From Litchfieldia alkalitelluris (GTDB lineage: Bacteria > Bacillota > Bacilli > Bacillales > Salisediminibacteriaceae): 39,032 bases of DNA. Position numbers and translations under genes: made by a program. Shown piece after piece: positions 24,443 to 32,023 of this stretch; positions within the stretch are counted from its first letter, which is position 1; each line of letters begins with the position of its first letter. A model generated the notes under the pieces. It had not been told where the DNA came from, made no database searches, and saw nothing but the letters and a program-made list of their open reading frames with translations. The stretch spans positions 4,301,295-4,340,326 of the forward strand of contig NZ_KZ119600.1 in assembly GCF_002153425.1 (NCBI RefSeq), written 5' to 3'.

Positions 24443-25120
24443 ATGAAATGTGAAGTACAACCAGTGTATCGTAATCCAAGATTTAGAACTCTGAAAATAG
24501 AAGGACAGACCTACATTTTAGATATGAGTAAGTCCATATGGTATATTCTCATTCCATTTTTAACATGGATGGTTCCTCATAAAGTCTATTTGGTAGATGA
24601 AGAGGAATTCAATAAACATTTTAAAATCCCTAAGATTCATTCATCTAAAAAAAATGTAAGCCTATTTTTCACAGCTGGGATTGGAATTGCCTTAGGAAAC
24701 ATGTTAACAACTTTGACAGATTACATGGATCTTGAAAGTTCGCTCATGTTTAACATCATTATTGTTGGGACGGTACTTTTTTTAATGTTTGGACTACGCG
24801 CATATTTTAGTTATAGAAATAAACGTAAACTTTACCAAGTACTCCCTTTAGATGAATCCTCACAAAAGCAATTATGGATTAGGCCAATGTCACTAAAGCA
24901 TTTTCTTAAGTGTTTCTCTATGTATGTGTTTTCCTTAGGGGTTAGTGTTCTATTTTTTATCGTATTTATTTTTGAAGGGCATTTAGTTCCCATCATTGTT
25001 GCTACTATGTTTTTATTATTATTATTTGTTGTTAATGTAATGACTGTATTGATTGGCCATACTACAGTTAAATTTAAGGAAAAAAAGAAAGGGACTCCTT
25101 TACTCAAGAAGGAAGTTTAA
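24443..25120 (+). CDS. DUF443-family membrane protein, putative toxin immunity, copy 3
   Basis: The product is 225 residues from the ATG at 24443, chosen to match the MKCEV start of copy 1; an ATG at 24437 and a GTG at 24428 are in frame upstream. No strong ribosome site precedes it, and a 71-bp gap separates it from copy 2, so expression may be lower. It follows copy 1 closely over its whole length (QPVYRNPRF, FKIPKIHSSKKNVSL, NMLTTLTDYMDLESSLM) but has an extra basic C-terminal tail (KKGTPLLKKEV). The two similar copies flank the diverged one, which suggests duplication or gene conversion. Confidence 0.85.
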   Translation: MKCEVQPVYRNPRFRTLKIEGQTYILDMSKSIWYILIPFLTWMVPHKVYLVDEEEFNKHFKIPKIHSSKKNVSLFFTAGIGIALGNMLTTLTDYMDLESSLMFNIIIVGTVLFLMFGLRAYFSYRNKRKLYQVLPLDESSQKQLWIRPMSLKHFLKCFSMYVFSLGVSVLFFIVFIFEGHLVPIIVATMFLLLLFVVNVMTVLIGHTTVKFKEKKKGTPLLKKEV

Positions 25121-25232
25121 ATGTAAGTACAACGTTCTTGTTACCTATACTCTTAGCTAAACCAATGACTTCTCAGATGCGCAGCTAATGCGATATTTTT
25201 AAAAAATAAAAATCTAGAAAGGGTGCACAAGT

Positions 25233-25541
25233 ATGCTACCAATTGGTTCAATCGTGTATTTAAAAGAAGGAACAAGTAAATTGATGATCATGAATAGGGG
25301 GCCGATTCTTGAAGTAGAAGGTGAAAATAGAATGTTTGATTACTCCGCGTGCTTTTACCCGCAGGGCTTAGTTCATGAAAATGTCTTCTACTTTAACCAT
25401 GAAAATATTGACGAAGTGATATTTGAAGGTTTTCAAGATGAGGAAGAACAACGATTCCAGAAGTTATTTGATGATTGGAAAGAAGAAAACAAAGGTAATT
25501 ATGTTAAGGGGAAAATTGTTGAACCGTTAAATAACGGGTGA
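25233..25541 (+). CDS. DUF4176-family protein of the LXG locus
   Basis: The 102-residue soluble protein matches DUF4176: LPIGSIVYLKEGTSKLMIMNRGP, a strand with FDYSACFYPQGLVHENVFYFN, then IDEVIFEGFQDEEEQRF and an acidic/basic helix. DUF4176 genes recur in LXG toxin loci of Firmicutes and are thought to help LXG toxin export or folding. Here the gene is last, after the three immunity-type genes, instead of next to the toxin. AAAGGGTG lies before the ATG. It is probably in the same transcript as the toxin, although a 112-bp gap precedes it. Confidence 0.82.
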   Translation: MLPIGSIVYLKEGTSKLMIMNRGPILEVEGENRMFDYSACFYPQGLVHENVFYFNHENIDEVIFEGFQDEEEQRFQKLFDDWKEENKGNYVKGKIVEPLNNG

Positions 25542-25564
25542 TAATATTTTTTAGTTAACTTTTA

Positions 25565-25799
25565 GTTAACTGGTAATGTTGCGCTTAACCAAATCTCCTC
25601 ACCCCTTCTGTATCAAGGGGTTTGCTTTGGTACGTGAAAAATACATGTTGAGTTACCTGGTAACTTAGTGGGTAACGGTGTAGTGGAATATGTTGCAATT
25701 GCGCAACATTACCTGGTAACTAATGTAATGCCAAACAAAGAAAACGGTTCTTGCGTTTAAAATTGTTTGACAATTGTAAACGCAAGAACCGTCCCCATG
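25565..25799. repeat. Composite repeat: MITE-like part plus REP-like palindrome
   Basis: GTTAACTGGTAATGTTGCGC at 25565 and GCGCAACATTACCTGGTAAC ending at 25720 are inverted ends. The inner part has TATCAAGGGGTTTGC, TTGGTACGTGAAAAATA and GAGTTACCTGGTAAC. The palindrome follows at about 25743-25793. It abuts the 3' end of the nucleotidyltransferase gene (stop at 25815) and also follows the DUF4176 gene, so its hairpin may end both convergent transcripts. Confidence 0.88.
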
Positions 25800-25814
25800 T
25801 TAATCTCCCCATGT

Positions 25815-26522
25815 TCATCTCCCCAATGAAAACCCCTCAAACAGGCGACCTCCGAATGGCTTTAAAACCTCATCTACAAGGACTACCACTTTGTCTTTTT
25901 CCCCATATCTATAAAATTCATCAAAAGCTTCTACGAATTTATCTGCGAAGTCTTCGTCATAATCCTTCAGGGAACGGATCACCCATTTTGAGGACCCCTG
26001 CCATTGGCGATTGGTCCTTAATACAAATTCACTCACGCCCTCTGCAAGTGTGTTTGCAATGAAGATTCCCTCGGCTCGATTTTTGCAGCCAATAAAATCA
26101 TCTAGAGCATCTGTGAGGAAATATCGCTTGAGTTCAATTGTCTTCTCCGACCAAGGTGCAGGGCCTTGTTCTAGCAACTCTTTCGCCTCAGTTTTTATAG
26201 GACCGATGACACCTTCGTCCTTGATAATGATCCCCTCTGAAACCATTCGCGGCATAGATGGCCTCGCCCTCTCCACATCGCTTTTGAAAAAGTCTTTGTA
26301 TGATGTTGAATTGTGGGCAAAAACCTCAATGGGCCAATCAAATTCCTTGAGTGACTCTCGATAGGAAGATGGAAGCATATCGTCAAAAACAACGATGTCT
26401 AGGTCAGACGTCTCGGTAGCTTGGCCGCGGACAACACTTCCAGCAAGCAAAGCCCCTTGGCAGTCAGGAAAGTTCTTATTTACGAACTGAATAGCAGCTT
26501 GGGTTGGGTCAAGTTTCGGCAT
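25815..26522 (-). CDS. Nucleotidyltransferase-domain protein
   Basis: The 235-residue protein has the Pol-beta-type nucleotidyltransferase motif near its start: LLAGSVVRGQATETSDLDIVV, with G28-S29 and the metal-binding D40 and D42. The rest is mainly helical (about 125-225, EKTIELKRYFLTDALDDF), as in small-molecule or tRNA/antibiotic nucleotidyltransferases. It may transfer a nucleotide to a small molecule; the substrate cannot be told from the sequence. The third catalytic acid is not obvious, though E/D residues in WPIEVFAHN are candidates. The ribosome site AAGGAG is good. It is a lone gene between repeats. It could also be the toxin-like half of a MNT/HEPN system, but no HEPN partner is adjacent. 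Confidence 0.82.
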   Translation of the reverse strand: MPKLDPTQAAIQFVNKNFPDCQGALLAGSVVRGQATETSDLDIVVFDDMLPSSYRESLKEFDWPIEVFAHNSTSYKDFFKSDVERARPSMPRMVSEGIIIKDEGVIGPIKTEAKELLEQGPAPWSEKTIELKRYFLTDALDDFIGCKNRAEGIFIANTLAEGVSEFVLRTNRQWQGSSKWVIRSLKDYDEDFADKFVEAFDEFYRYGEKDKVVVLVDEVLKPFGGRLFEGFSLGR

Positions 26523-26542
26523 TTGGTTAACTCCTTTCTTTC

Positions 26543-26677
26543 GTTAACTGGTAATGTTGTGCGTGTGCAACATTCCAAAAAAGGCTATAAATAAGGGTTC
26601 TCGCTAGTTGATGTGCTTTTGTTTTGTTGAGTTACCTGAACTTAACAGAGTTACCAGGTAACTCAATGGAAGCGCAG
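26543..26677. repeat. Rearranged MITE-like repeat remnant
   Basis: GTTAACTGGTAATGTTGTGCGTGTGCAACATTCC brings the left and right end motifs together, as if the middle was deleted. A second block, GAGTTACCTGAACTTAACAG and GAGTTACCAGGTAACTCAA, follows. The REP-like palindrome is absent. Confidence 0.7.
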
Positions 26678-26726
26678 CGATAAACAAAATTTTCGAGTTC
26701 GAGTTTAGTTCGCCAGTTATTTCGCT

Positions 26727-27356
26727 TTAGTAAAGCCTTCTTGCATAGCTTTCTTCTAGACTTGTTTTGATAGATTCCTCAGTCGTATTTGGTAGTTTGG
26801 CGTGTTCAAATATGATTTTTGCAGCAGATGGCAAAGATGTTTTCTCCGCCCATGTGTCAACGTCCCACAATCCTGACCGCTTGAAGGCCTTTGCGCAATG
26901 AATGAAGCATTCCTCCACCTCCACGCTTATGCCTAGCCATGGATTTTTCCCCTTCACAGCCATTTGAGCGAGTACATCTTCGTCCGTCACTAGCGTTGCT
27001 CTGCCGTTAACTCGCAGCGTCTCCCCCAGGCCGGGAATAAAAAACAGTAATCCAACCCTCGGATTTTCTAGAATGTTCCGCAGCGTATCTGCCCTCTTGT
27101 TTCCAGGACGTTCAGGGATAACTAGTTGATTTTCGTTTAACACTTGGACAAATCCGGGCTGATCTCCCCTCGGCGAAACATCGCCATAGCCGCGGGCATC
27201 TGAGGTGGAAATGACGAGAAATGGCGATTTGGAGATGAAGTCAACGCAATTGTGATCAAGATGGGTAATCACTTTGTTTTGTACCAACTCACTCGGTGTA
27301 CCGATAAGAGCTCGTAGCTCGTCTTCCGTTTCAATTGTATTTTTAAAGTTTTTCAT
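26727..27356 (-). CDS. PPOX-type flavoprotein (pyridoxamine phosphate oxidase fold, MSMEG_1061-like)
   Basis: The 209-residue protein matches the FMN-dependent PPOX family: PFLVISTSDARGYGDVSPRGDQPGFV (about 46-71), a following VIPERPGNKRADTLRNILENPRVGLLFFIPG segment, and LRVNGRATLVTDED. This order is typical of the MSMEG_1061 subgroup. Such proteins bind FMN (or F420 in other groups) and probably reduce or oxidise small molecules; the substrate is not known. The late cysteine in ECFIHCAKAFKRSGLW is also a subgroup feature. It is a lone gene with AAAGGCGG upstream and repeat remnants on both sides. Confidence 0.88.
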   Translation of the reverse strand: MKNFKNTIETEDELRALIGTPSELVQNKVITHLDHNCVDFISKSPFLVISTSDARGYGDVSPRGDQPGFVQVLNENQLVIPERPGNKRADTLRNILENPRVGLLFFIPGLGETLRVNGRATLVTDEDVLAQMAVKGKNPWLGISVEVEECFIHCAKAFKRSGLWDVDTWAEKTSLPSAAKIIFEHAKLPNTTEESIKTSLEESYARRLY

Positions 27357-27381
27357 AAAAAACTACACCGCCTTTCCGATA

Positions 27382-27495
27382 CGTTACCTGGTACGTTACC
27401 TGGTAACTTTGCCCTTGGCCAAATTTCCGGATCCCTTATGTATCAAGGGGTTCGGCTTAGTATGTGAAATATAACCCTTGAGTTACCTGGTAACG
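27382..27495. repeat. MITE-like repeat without palindrome
   Basis: CGTTACCTGGTACGTTACCTGGTAAC opens the element, followed by CCTTATGTATCAAGGGGTTC, TTAGTATGTGAAATATAACCC and GAGTTACCTGGTAAC. The duplicated left end and the lack of the REP-like part show that the two parts can occur separately. Confidence 0.8.
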
Positions 27496-27544
27496 TAAAG
27501 ATTAAAAAATAGTAAAGTGCCTATCATTCCTTCGTGTAATTAGT

Positions 27545-28009
27545 CTAGCAATTTTCTTCATTGATGACACCATATCTGTTCTGTTTTCCCAACCATTCGC
27601 TTACGTCGCGCCACTTCAGCCCTTTTGATGCTATTAGATTGATAGATTCCGAGTACGCTTGGCCTGTCTTCCATTCATCGTTGTCTGTCCAGTGGAATTG
27701 ATCGTTGTGGAGCACTATTTGTGCGTCAAAAATAAGTGGAAGATATTCGGCTGGAGGTGGGACTATCTGAATTTTTGTCACGCCTTCAAACAATAATTCA
27801 ATGGCTGCAGGATTAGGCCACTGCCTTTGGAACAAGACTCTCGCATTTGTATCTGAACCTAAATCGCGAGGGAAACACATGCCAAAGTTCTGTTCGACAT
27901 AGGTTCCTGTCCACATGTGTAATTCCTTCAAGCAACTATCATGAAAGCCACCAAAGGTATGTAAGAGCTTATCAATGTCACTTTGATTCTTCAGTTCGGT
28001 CCAATTCAT
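27545..28009 (-). CDS. Uncharacterised 154-residue protein
   Basis: The soluble protein begins MNWTELKNQSDIDKLLHTFG, then GGFHDSCLKELHMWTGTYV, and has many aromatic and Asp residues (HWTDNDEWKTG) before a C-terminal WRDVSEWLGKQNRYG. No signal peptide, membrane helix or catalytic motif is seen. The compact acidic, aromatic style is like small immunity-type or SMI1-like proteins, but I cannot assign a family. AGGTGG precedes the ATG. It sits alone between two repeat copies, with no toxin gene adjacent. Confidence 0.75.
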   Translation of the reverse strand: MNWTELKNQSDIDKLLHTFGGFHDSCLKELHMWTGTYVEQNFGMCFPRDLGSDTNARVLFQRQWPNPAAIELLFEGVTKIQIVPPPAEYLPLIFDAQIVLHNDQFHWTDNDEWKTGQAYSESINLIASKGLKWRDVSEWLGKQNRYGVINEENC

Positions 28010-28090
28010 CTTGAGCCACCTACTTCAATAGAGTATTTCACGTCCGAGTTTCGATTGTAAAAGTTTTCCTTTATCATACCACCCTTTTAC

Positions 28091-28288
28091 GTTACCTGGT
28101 AATGTTGCGCTTGACCAAATTTAAGAATTCCTTATGTACCAAGGTGGTTGGCTTGGTATGTGAAATATAACCTTTGAGTTACCTGGTAACTCAAAGAAGT
28201 CCGAAGGATTGAAATTCAGTTTAAAAAAGAAGACGGTTCTTGCATTTACAATTGTCAAACAATTGTAAACGCAAGAACCGTCCCCATG
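28091..28288. repeat. Composite repeat: shortened MITE-like part plus palindrome
   Basis: GTTACCTGGTAATGTTGCGC at 28091 and GAGTTACCTGGTAAC ending at 28190, without the GCGCAACATT end. The spacer CAAAGAAGTCCGAAGGATTG recurs almost unchanged in the next copy (29149 on). The palindrome is at 28234-28282, ending 1 bp before the HAD gene stop. Confidence 0.85.
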
Positions 28289-28289
28289 T

Positions 28290-28940
28290 TCACATTAAGA
28301 GTTTTTTTAGCTGCTCAACACTGTCAACAATATGGGTTGGGCTAGTCTGTTGTAGTTCATCACGTGTTCCATAACCATATGTCACTCCAATGGAAGCAAT
28401 TTTTGTGTTATTTGCCCCAATAATATCATGCTTTCTATCACCGATCATGATGAAGTCATCACGTTTTTGATCTCTGTACTTGTCTAGTATGTATTGTATA
28501 ATTTCAGTTTTTGCCACCCTAGTTCCATCAAGGTTGCTGCCCACTACATGTTCGAAATAATGCTTAATCTCGAAATAACTCATTATTTTTTCTGCAAAAA
28601 TGGTAGGTTTAGAGGTTGCCACAATTAGAGTAGATCCCTGCTCTTTGAGTTGTTTCAAAAGGGAGGGAATATTAGGGTACAGCTCATTCTCAAACATTCC
28701 TTTATCTACAAATCTTTCCCTATACAATTCTATTGCTTTTTGTGTTTGTTCTTCATCAAAACCGTAATATTCTTTAAACGAATCCTGCAATGGCGGACCA
28801 ATGAAACATTCTAGTTTATCCAAATCAGGATCCTCAATCCCCATTTTACATAATGCGTATTGAACCGATTTGGTAATTCCGACTTTTGGATCTGATAGTG
28901 TACCGTCCAAATCAAATAGAATTAGTTTGTAAGTTTGCAT
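28290..28940 (-). CDS. HAD-superfamily phosphatase (phosphoglycolate phosphatase-like)
   Basis: The 216-residue cytoplasmic enzyme has the HAD motifs: LFDLDGTLSD (nucleophile D10, acid D12), a small helical cap (about 15-85, with FIGPPLQDSFKEYYGF), ATSKPT (motif II), a Lys in the RVAKTEII region (motif III) and MIGDRKHDIIGA (motif IV). The IGPPL cap segment is typical of the Gph/PpaX-like branch, which acts on small phosphorylated molecules. The substrate is not determined. The ribosome site GGGGGATGG is good. Downstream, the REP-like palindrome ends next to the stop codon and is followed in the transcript by T-rich sequence, so it may act as terminator. Confidence 0.92.
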   Translation of the reverse strand: MQTYKLILFDLDGTLSDPKVGITKSVQYALCKMGIEDPDLDKLECFIGPPLQDSFKEYYGFDEEQTQKAIELYRERFVDKGMFENELYPNIPSLLKQLKEQGSTLIVATSKPTIFAEKIMSYFEIKHYFEHVVGSNLDGTRVAKTEIIQYILDKYRDQKRDDFIMIGDRKHDIIGANNTKIASIGVTYGYGTRDELQQTSPTHIVDSVEQLKKLLM

Positions 28941-29009
28941 GCCATCCCCCTAGTTTGAAAAGTTGAACCCATTTTACCACATCAGCTCTCCTTTACGTTA
29001 CCTTCCTTT

Positions 29010-29249
29010 GTTAACTGGTAATGTTGCCTTTAACCAAATTTACGTAATCCTTATGTATCAACGGTTTGCCTTTGGTATGTGAAATATAACATCTGAGTTA
29101 CCTGGTAACGAAGTAGTAATGTTGGACGTGCGCAACATTACCTGGTAACTCAAAGAAGTTCGAAGGATTGAAATTCAGTTTTAAAAAAAGATGACGGTTC
29201 TTGCGTTCACAATTGTCGAACAATTGTGAACGCAAGAACCGTCCCCGTG
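29010..29249. repeat. Composite repeat: MITE-like part plus REP-like palindrome
   Basis: GTTAACTGGTAATGTTGCC at 29010 and GCGCAACATTACCTGGTAAC ending at 29149 are inverted ends. The spacer shares CGAAGGATTGAAATTCAG with the copy at 28091. The palindrome (GACGGTTCTTGCGTTCAC, CAATTGTCGAACAATTG, GTGAACGCAAGAACCGTC) lies at 29193-29243, a few bp from the stop codon at 29254. Confidence 0.88.
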
Positions 29250-29253
29250 TTTA

Positions 29254-30492
29254 CTATAGTTCGGATACGCCTAGGGCTAGTTGGTTCCAAAGTATGCTTT
29301 CTACGTGGCTCTTCTGATGTTGCTCACATTCTACAATAAGAATAACTTCCGAGTTTTTCCCTCTTAAAACGCGTTGTTTTCGCTTAACTACTTTTTTCAC
29401 AAAAAAATCAATTGCAAAACCTAAGACTATCCCACTCCCGGCTCCGATGAGCCCCCAAACGATAGGGCCCCATTCCAACACAAATCCTATGCTGGCACCG
29501 ACAGTTGAAAAGAGAAAAGCGAGTATCAACCCTTTTGATAAGAAGGAAACTCCATCTGATTGGTGGAGATTATCAAAGAGTTTTCGCTCCTCAGTTCTAT
29601 TTTTCAAAGGAATAGCTACTATGTTTTCTATACCGTTTTCCTCTAATTCAGTTATTGCCAGTTCTAAATAGTTGGAATGCTCAAAGGTAGCAAATATCTG
29701 CATGTTCCCCACCTTACTTACTTTTTTATAATTAAAATTATAATTCTGGTAATGGCTCTTTAAATACTTCCGCTGCTCATCTTCAAATAATTTATTATTC
29801 TCTACAGCACCTATGTAAGAATCATAAATTGTGAAGGCGTAAAAGGAAGGAATGTATAATAGCCATTGTGGATCTAAGACTGCATTGGACAGAACAACAT
29901 CTCCATTTAACAAATATATAAATGCCTCGAGAAACCGTGAATAGTATATGAAAACAGCAGTCCATATAAGCGTAAATCCAGCAAGGACAATTCTGTGAGT
30001 ATAAAGCTGTCCAATGCTCGGAATAGTCATTGCCCATAACATAGCCATGATAGGGTTTCTTTTATCCAAATAATTTATTTCGAATGCTCCTATTGAAAAT
30101 GAATTAAACTGAGCGTCCTCCCTTTTGGCTAGCTTGTAAATGTTATTCATATCCACGGTAGTTCGATAACTATCCCATATCGCAAAAAGATAAACGGGAA
30201 TATACATTAGGATCATTCTTACATCTAAAACTTCCTTTGCAAGTTCAAAGTTACCCGTGAATGTATGTACTATCGCATGATTAAGATTAGTGATTTGGTT
30301 AATGTAAATTTCCCATATAAATAAAGCAAAACCTCTAAAGAATTTATTCAAGAGGAAGTGTCCAAATCCTGGGAATGCAACTGACCACATAGCAATTGTC
30401 CAAGGGTTTCTCTGGTGAAGCTGCGTTGTTCCAAAAATACTTACATGAGCCTTGTAGCGTCTTGCCTTGTTTGTATTCTGGAAATTATCCAT
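29254..30492 (-). CDS. Multi-pass membrane protein with internal duplication
   Basis: The 412-residue protein has two related halves. NPWTIAMWSVAFPGFGH (about 29-45) resembles NPIMAMLWAMTIPSIGQ (about 146-162), and the following LMYIPVYLFAIWDSY resembles LLYIPSFYAFTIYDSY. Each half has about three helices. The C-terminal third has a soluble segment (MQIFATFEHSNYLELAITELEENG) and a Gly-rich helix pair (GASIGFVLEWG, GLIGAGSGIVLGFAID), then a charged tail. No catalytic motif is seen. I do not recognise a named family; the first parts are reminiscent of TM2-like small membrane domains. GGAGGAAGGG is a strong ribosome site. It is a lone gene bounded by two repeat copies. Confidence 0.8.
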   Translation of the reverse strand: MDNFQNTNKARRYKAHVSIFGTTQLHQRNPWTIAMWSVAFPGFGHFLLNKFFRGFALFIWEIYINQITNLNHAIVHTFTGNFELAKEVLDVRMILMYIPVYLFAIWDSYRTTVDMNNIYKLAKREDAQFNSFSIGAFEINYLDKRNPIMAMLWAMTIPSIGQLYTHRIVLAGFTLIWTAVFIYYSRFLEAFIYLLNGDVVLSNAVLDPQWLLYIPSFYAFTIYDSYIGAVENNKLFEDEQRKYLKSHYQNYNFNYKKVSKVGNMQIFATFEHSNYLELAITELEENGIENIVAIPLKNRTEERKLFDNLHQSDGVSFLSKGLILAFLFSTVGASIGFVLEWGPIVWGLIGAGSGIVLGFAIDFFVKKVVKRKQRVLRGKNSEVILIVECEQHQKSHVESILWNQLALGVSEL

Positions 30493-30553
30493 GTTCCCTT
30501 CCTCCAGTAAATATAATCAGAGGTATTATTTACTAAGTGCGTTGAGATTATCC

Positions 30554-30749
30554 TGTTAGCTGGTAATGTTGCGCGCAACCAAATTTACGAATTCCTTATG
30601 TATCAAGGGGTTCGGCTTGGTATGTGAAATATAACCCTTGAGTTACCAGGTAATGTTGCAGACGCGCAACATTACCTGGTAACAAAAAAGATGACGGTTC
30701 TTGCGTTTAGAATTGTTTGACAATTTTAAACGCAAGAACCGTCCCCTTG
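30554..30749. repeat. Composite repeat, best-preserved MITE-like part
   Basis: GTTAGCTGGTAATGTTGCGC at 30554 and GCGCAACATTACCTGGTAAC ending at 30683 give a 130-bp unit with near-perfect 20-bp inverted ends. Inside, ATCAAGGGGTT pairs with AACCCTTGA. The palindrome follows at 30694-30743, with GTTTGACAATTTTAAAC at its centre. It lies 60 bp upstream of the membrane protein gene. Confidence 0.88.
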
Positions 30750-30775
30750 TTCACCCCAGCGAAATGGTCTGAAGA

Positions 30776-30813
30776 CAAAAGAATGAGGCCTCTCATGGGG
30801 TAAGAGGCCTCAT
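30776..30813 (-). terminator. Terminator-like hairpin after the small gene
   Basis: ATGAGGCCTCT (30783-30793) and AGAGGCCTCAT (30803-30813) form a perfect 11-bp stem with a 9-nt loop. In the minus direction it is followed by TCTTTTGTC. It lies about 40 bp after the stop codon at 30855. Confidence 0.7.
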
Positions 30814-30854
30814 TTCATCTATATAAATAGGGAATGGGTTATGGGAGTATCTAA

Positions 30855-31028
30855 TTATACGGACTGGTTCTTCATAGTTTTTAAATAAAGGTGGTTCAAA
30901 TATTTCTTGTTATGGAGAAAGGCTTTTTGATAGTATTGCGCTCTTTTTAGTTCAGATTTGGATTTCGACGATCGATAAATGTAAAAGTCACTTAAGATAT
31001 TGTGGAATTCGACTTTGATTTTTGTCAT
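30855..31028 (-). CDS. Small basic protein, 57 residues
   Basis: The frame starts with ATG at 31028, 7 nt after the strong ribosome site GGGAGGG. The product begins MTKIKVEFHNIL, is rich in Lys, Tyr, Ser and Asn (YIYRSSKSKSELKRAQYY, KKYLNHLYLKTMKN) and looks helical and soluble, with no membrane segment. A terminator-like hairpin follows, which supports a real single-gene unit. I do not recognise a family; small basic helical proteins of this kind in Bacillaceae include sporulation and nucleic-acid-binding proteins, but there is no direct evidence. The stretch 31029-31468 upstream holds no gene that I can support. Confidence 0.6.
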   Translation of the reverse strand: MTKIKVEFHNILSDFYIYRSSKSKSELKRAQYYQKAFLHNKKYLNHLYLKTMKNQSV

Positions 31029-31468
31029 CAAAATTCCCTCCCTTTGATTGACTTAAGTACACTTAATTGCATTGTTAAACTGAACTATTTAGCTCTTGAT
31101 TTGTGAGAGAGTTTGGTGAGTTAAAGTTGGATCAACGGTACTTTTGGATTGATACTTGAGTTGAAACATTGGTTGGATAAGTTGGATTTGAAGGTTGTGA
31201 TTGTAATTGTTGGATTTAACTGTACGTTATATATGTTTGTTTTAGTTGTTCTTATGTTACGTTACTTCTGAAACATTAGCTTGCTGTATGTTTATGTAAT
31301 ACCCTCATTTTTAAGGAGGTAAACATTATTTAATGGAAAAGTGACTCTGAGATATGTGAACTGATGCTTTTTCTAAAAAAGGTAATTATTAAGTTATTTT
31401 ATTTTGTTTTCCTTCATTATTATAAGCCTGCTATGAAATATGATAAGGAGTTTATGTAGGGGTTTCTT

Positions 31469-31695
31469 GATCTGGTATGAGATTCGGTTTTTTTGTGATT
31501 TCATACCTAATCGGCCCTTGATCTGGTATGAGATTCGGGGTTTCTCTAGATTTCGTACCGGATCGAAGGTATGAGATTCGAGGTTTCTGTGATCTCGTAC
31601 TGGATCGGGCCTGATCAGGTATGAGATTCGGTTTTTTTTTTGTGGGTTTGGGGGGGTTAAAGATTTCGTAACGGATCGACCTCCATATGGTATAA
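31469..31695. repeat. Diverged copy of the 51-bp hairpin array
   Basis: GATCTGGTATGAGATTCGG occurs at 31469 and 31520, again a 51-bp period, followed by shortened units (GAAGGTATGAGATTCGAGG, GATCAGGTATGAGATTCGG). Mirrored elements such as TTTCATACCTAATCGG and TTCGTACCGGATCG separate them. It is the same family as the array at 1-330, more decayed. Open frames across it are by-products. The following 31696-32023 holds no gene, only the likely promoter region of the next one. Confidence 0.85.
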
Positions 31696-32023
31696 GGACC
31701 AACAGAATTCCAAGTGATTTCTACCTCATCAGGTCCCAAAAGGTGGAAGGACGGACGGGGTTCGGTGAGATCGGATCTGCCCACAGCTCACATACATATA
31801 TTAGAACGGAAACGACCTATGTTTTCCCAAACAAATAGACAAGAATCATTAGAAGCGATCTAGCTAACTGGCGCAGCAACAAAAACACAGGCGGTTCGCG
31901 TGTTTACTATTCCAATAGCATGTAATTGTGTTTATAATGGTTTTAGAAACGAGCTATCATATTTTCATATCAGTTCATACAATCAATTAGAAGAGAGCAA
32001 TTTGTCGGGGGAAGGATGAAATC

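Noticed and set aside
21300-25541. Prophage or conjugative element
   Set aside because: No structural, replication or relaxase genes are present; the locus is a stand-alone toxin-immunity cassette.
25815-26522. MNT/HEPN toxin-antitoxin pair
   Set aside because: The nucleotidyltransferase motif is there, but no HEPN gene lies next to it and the protein is longer than MNT antitoxins.
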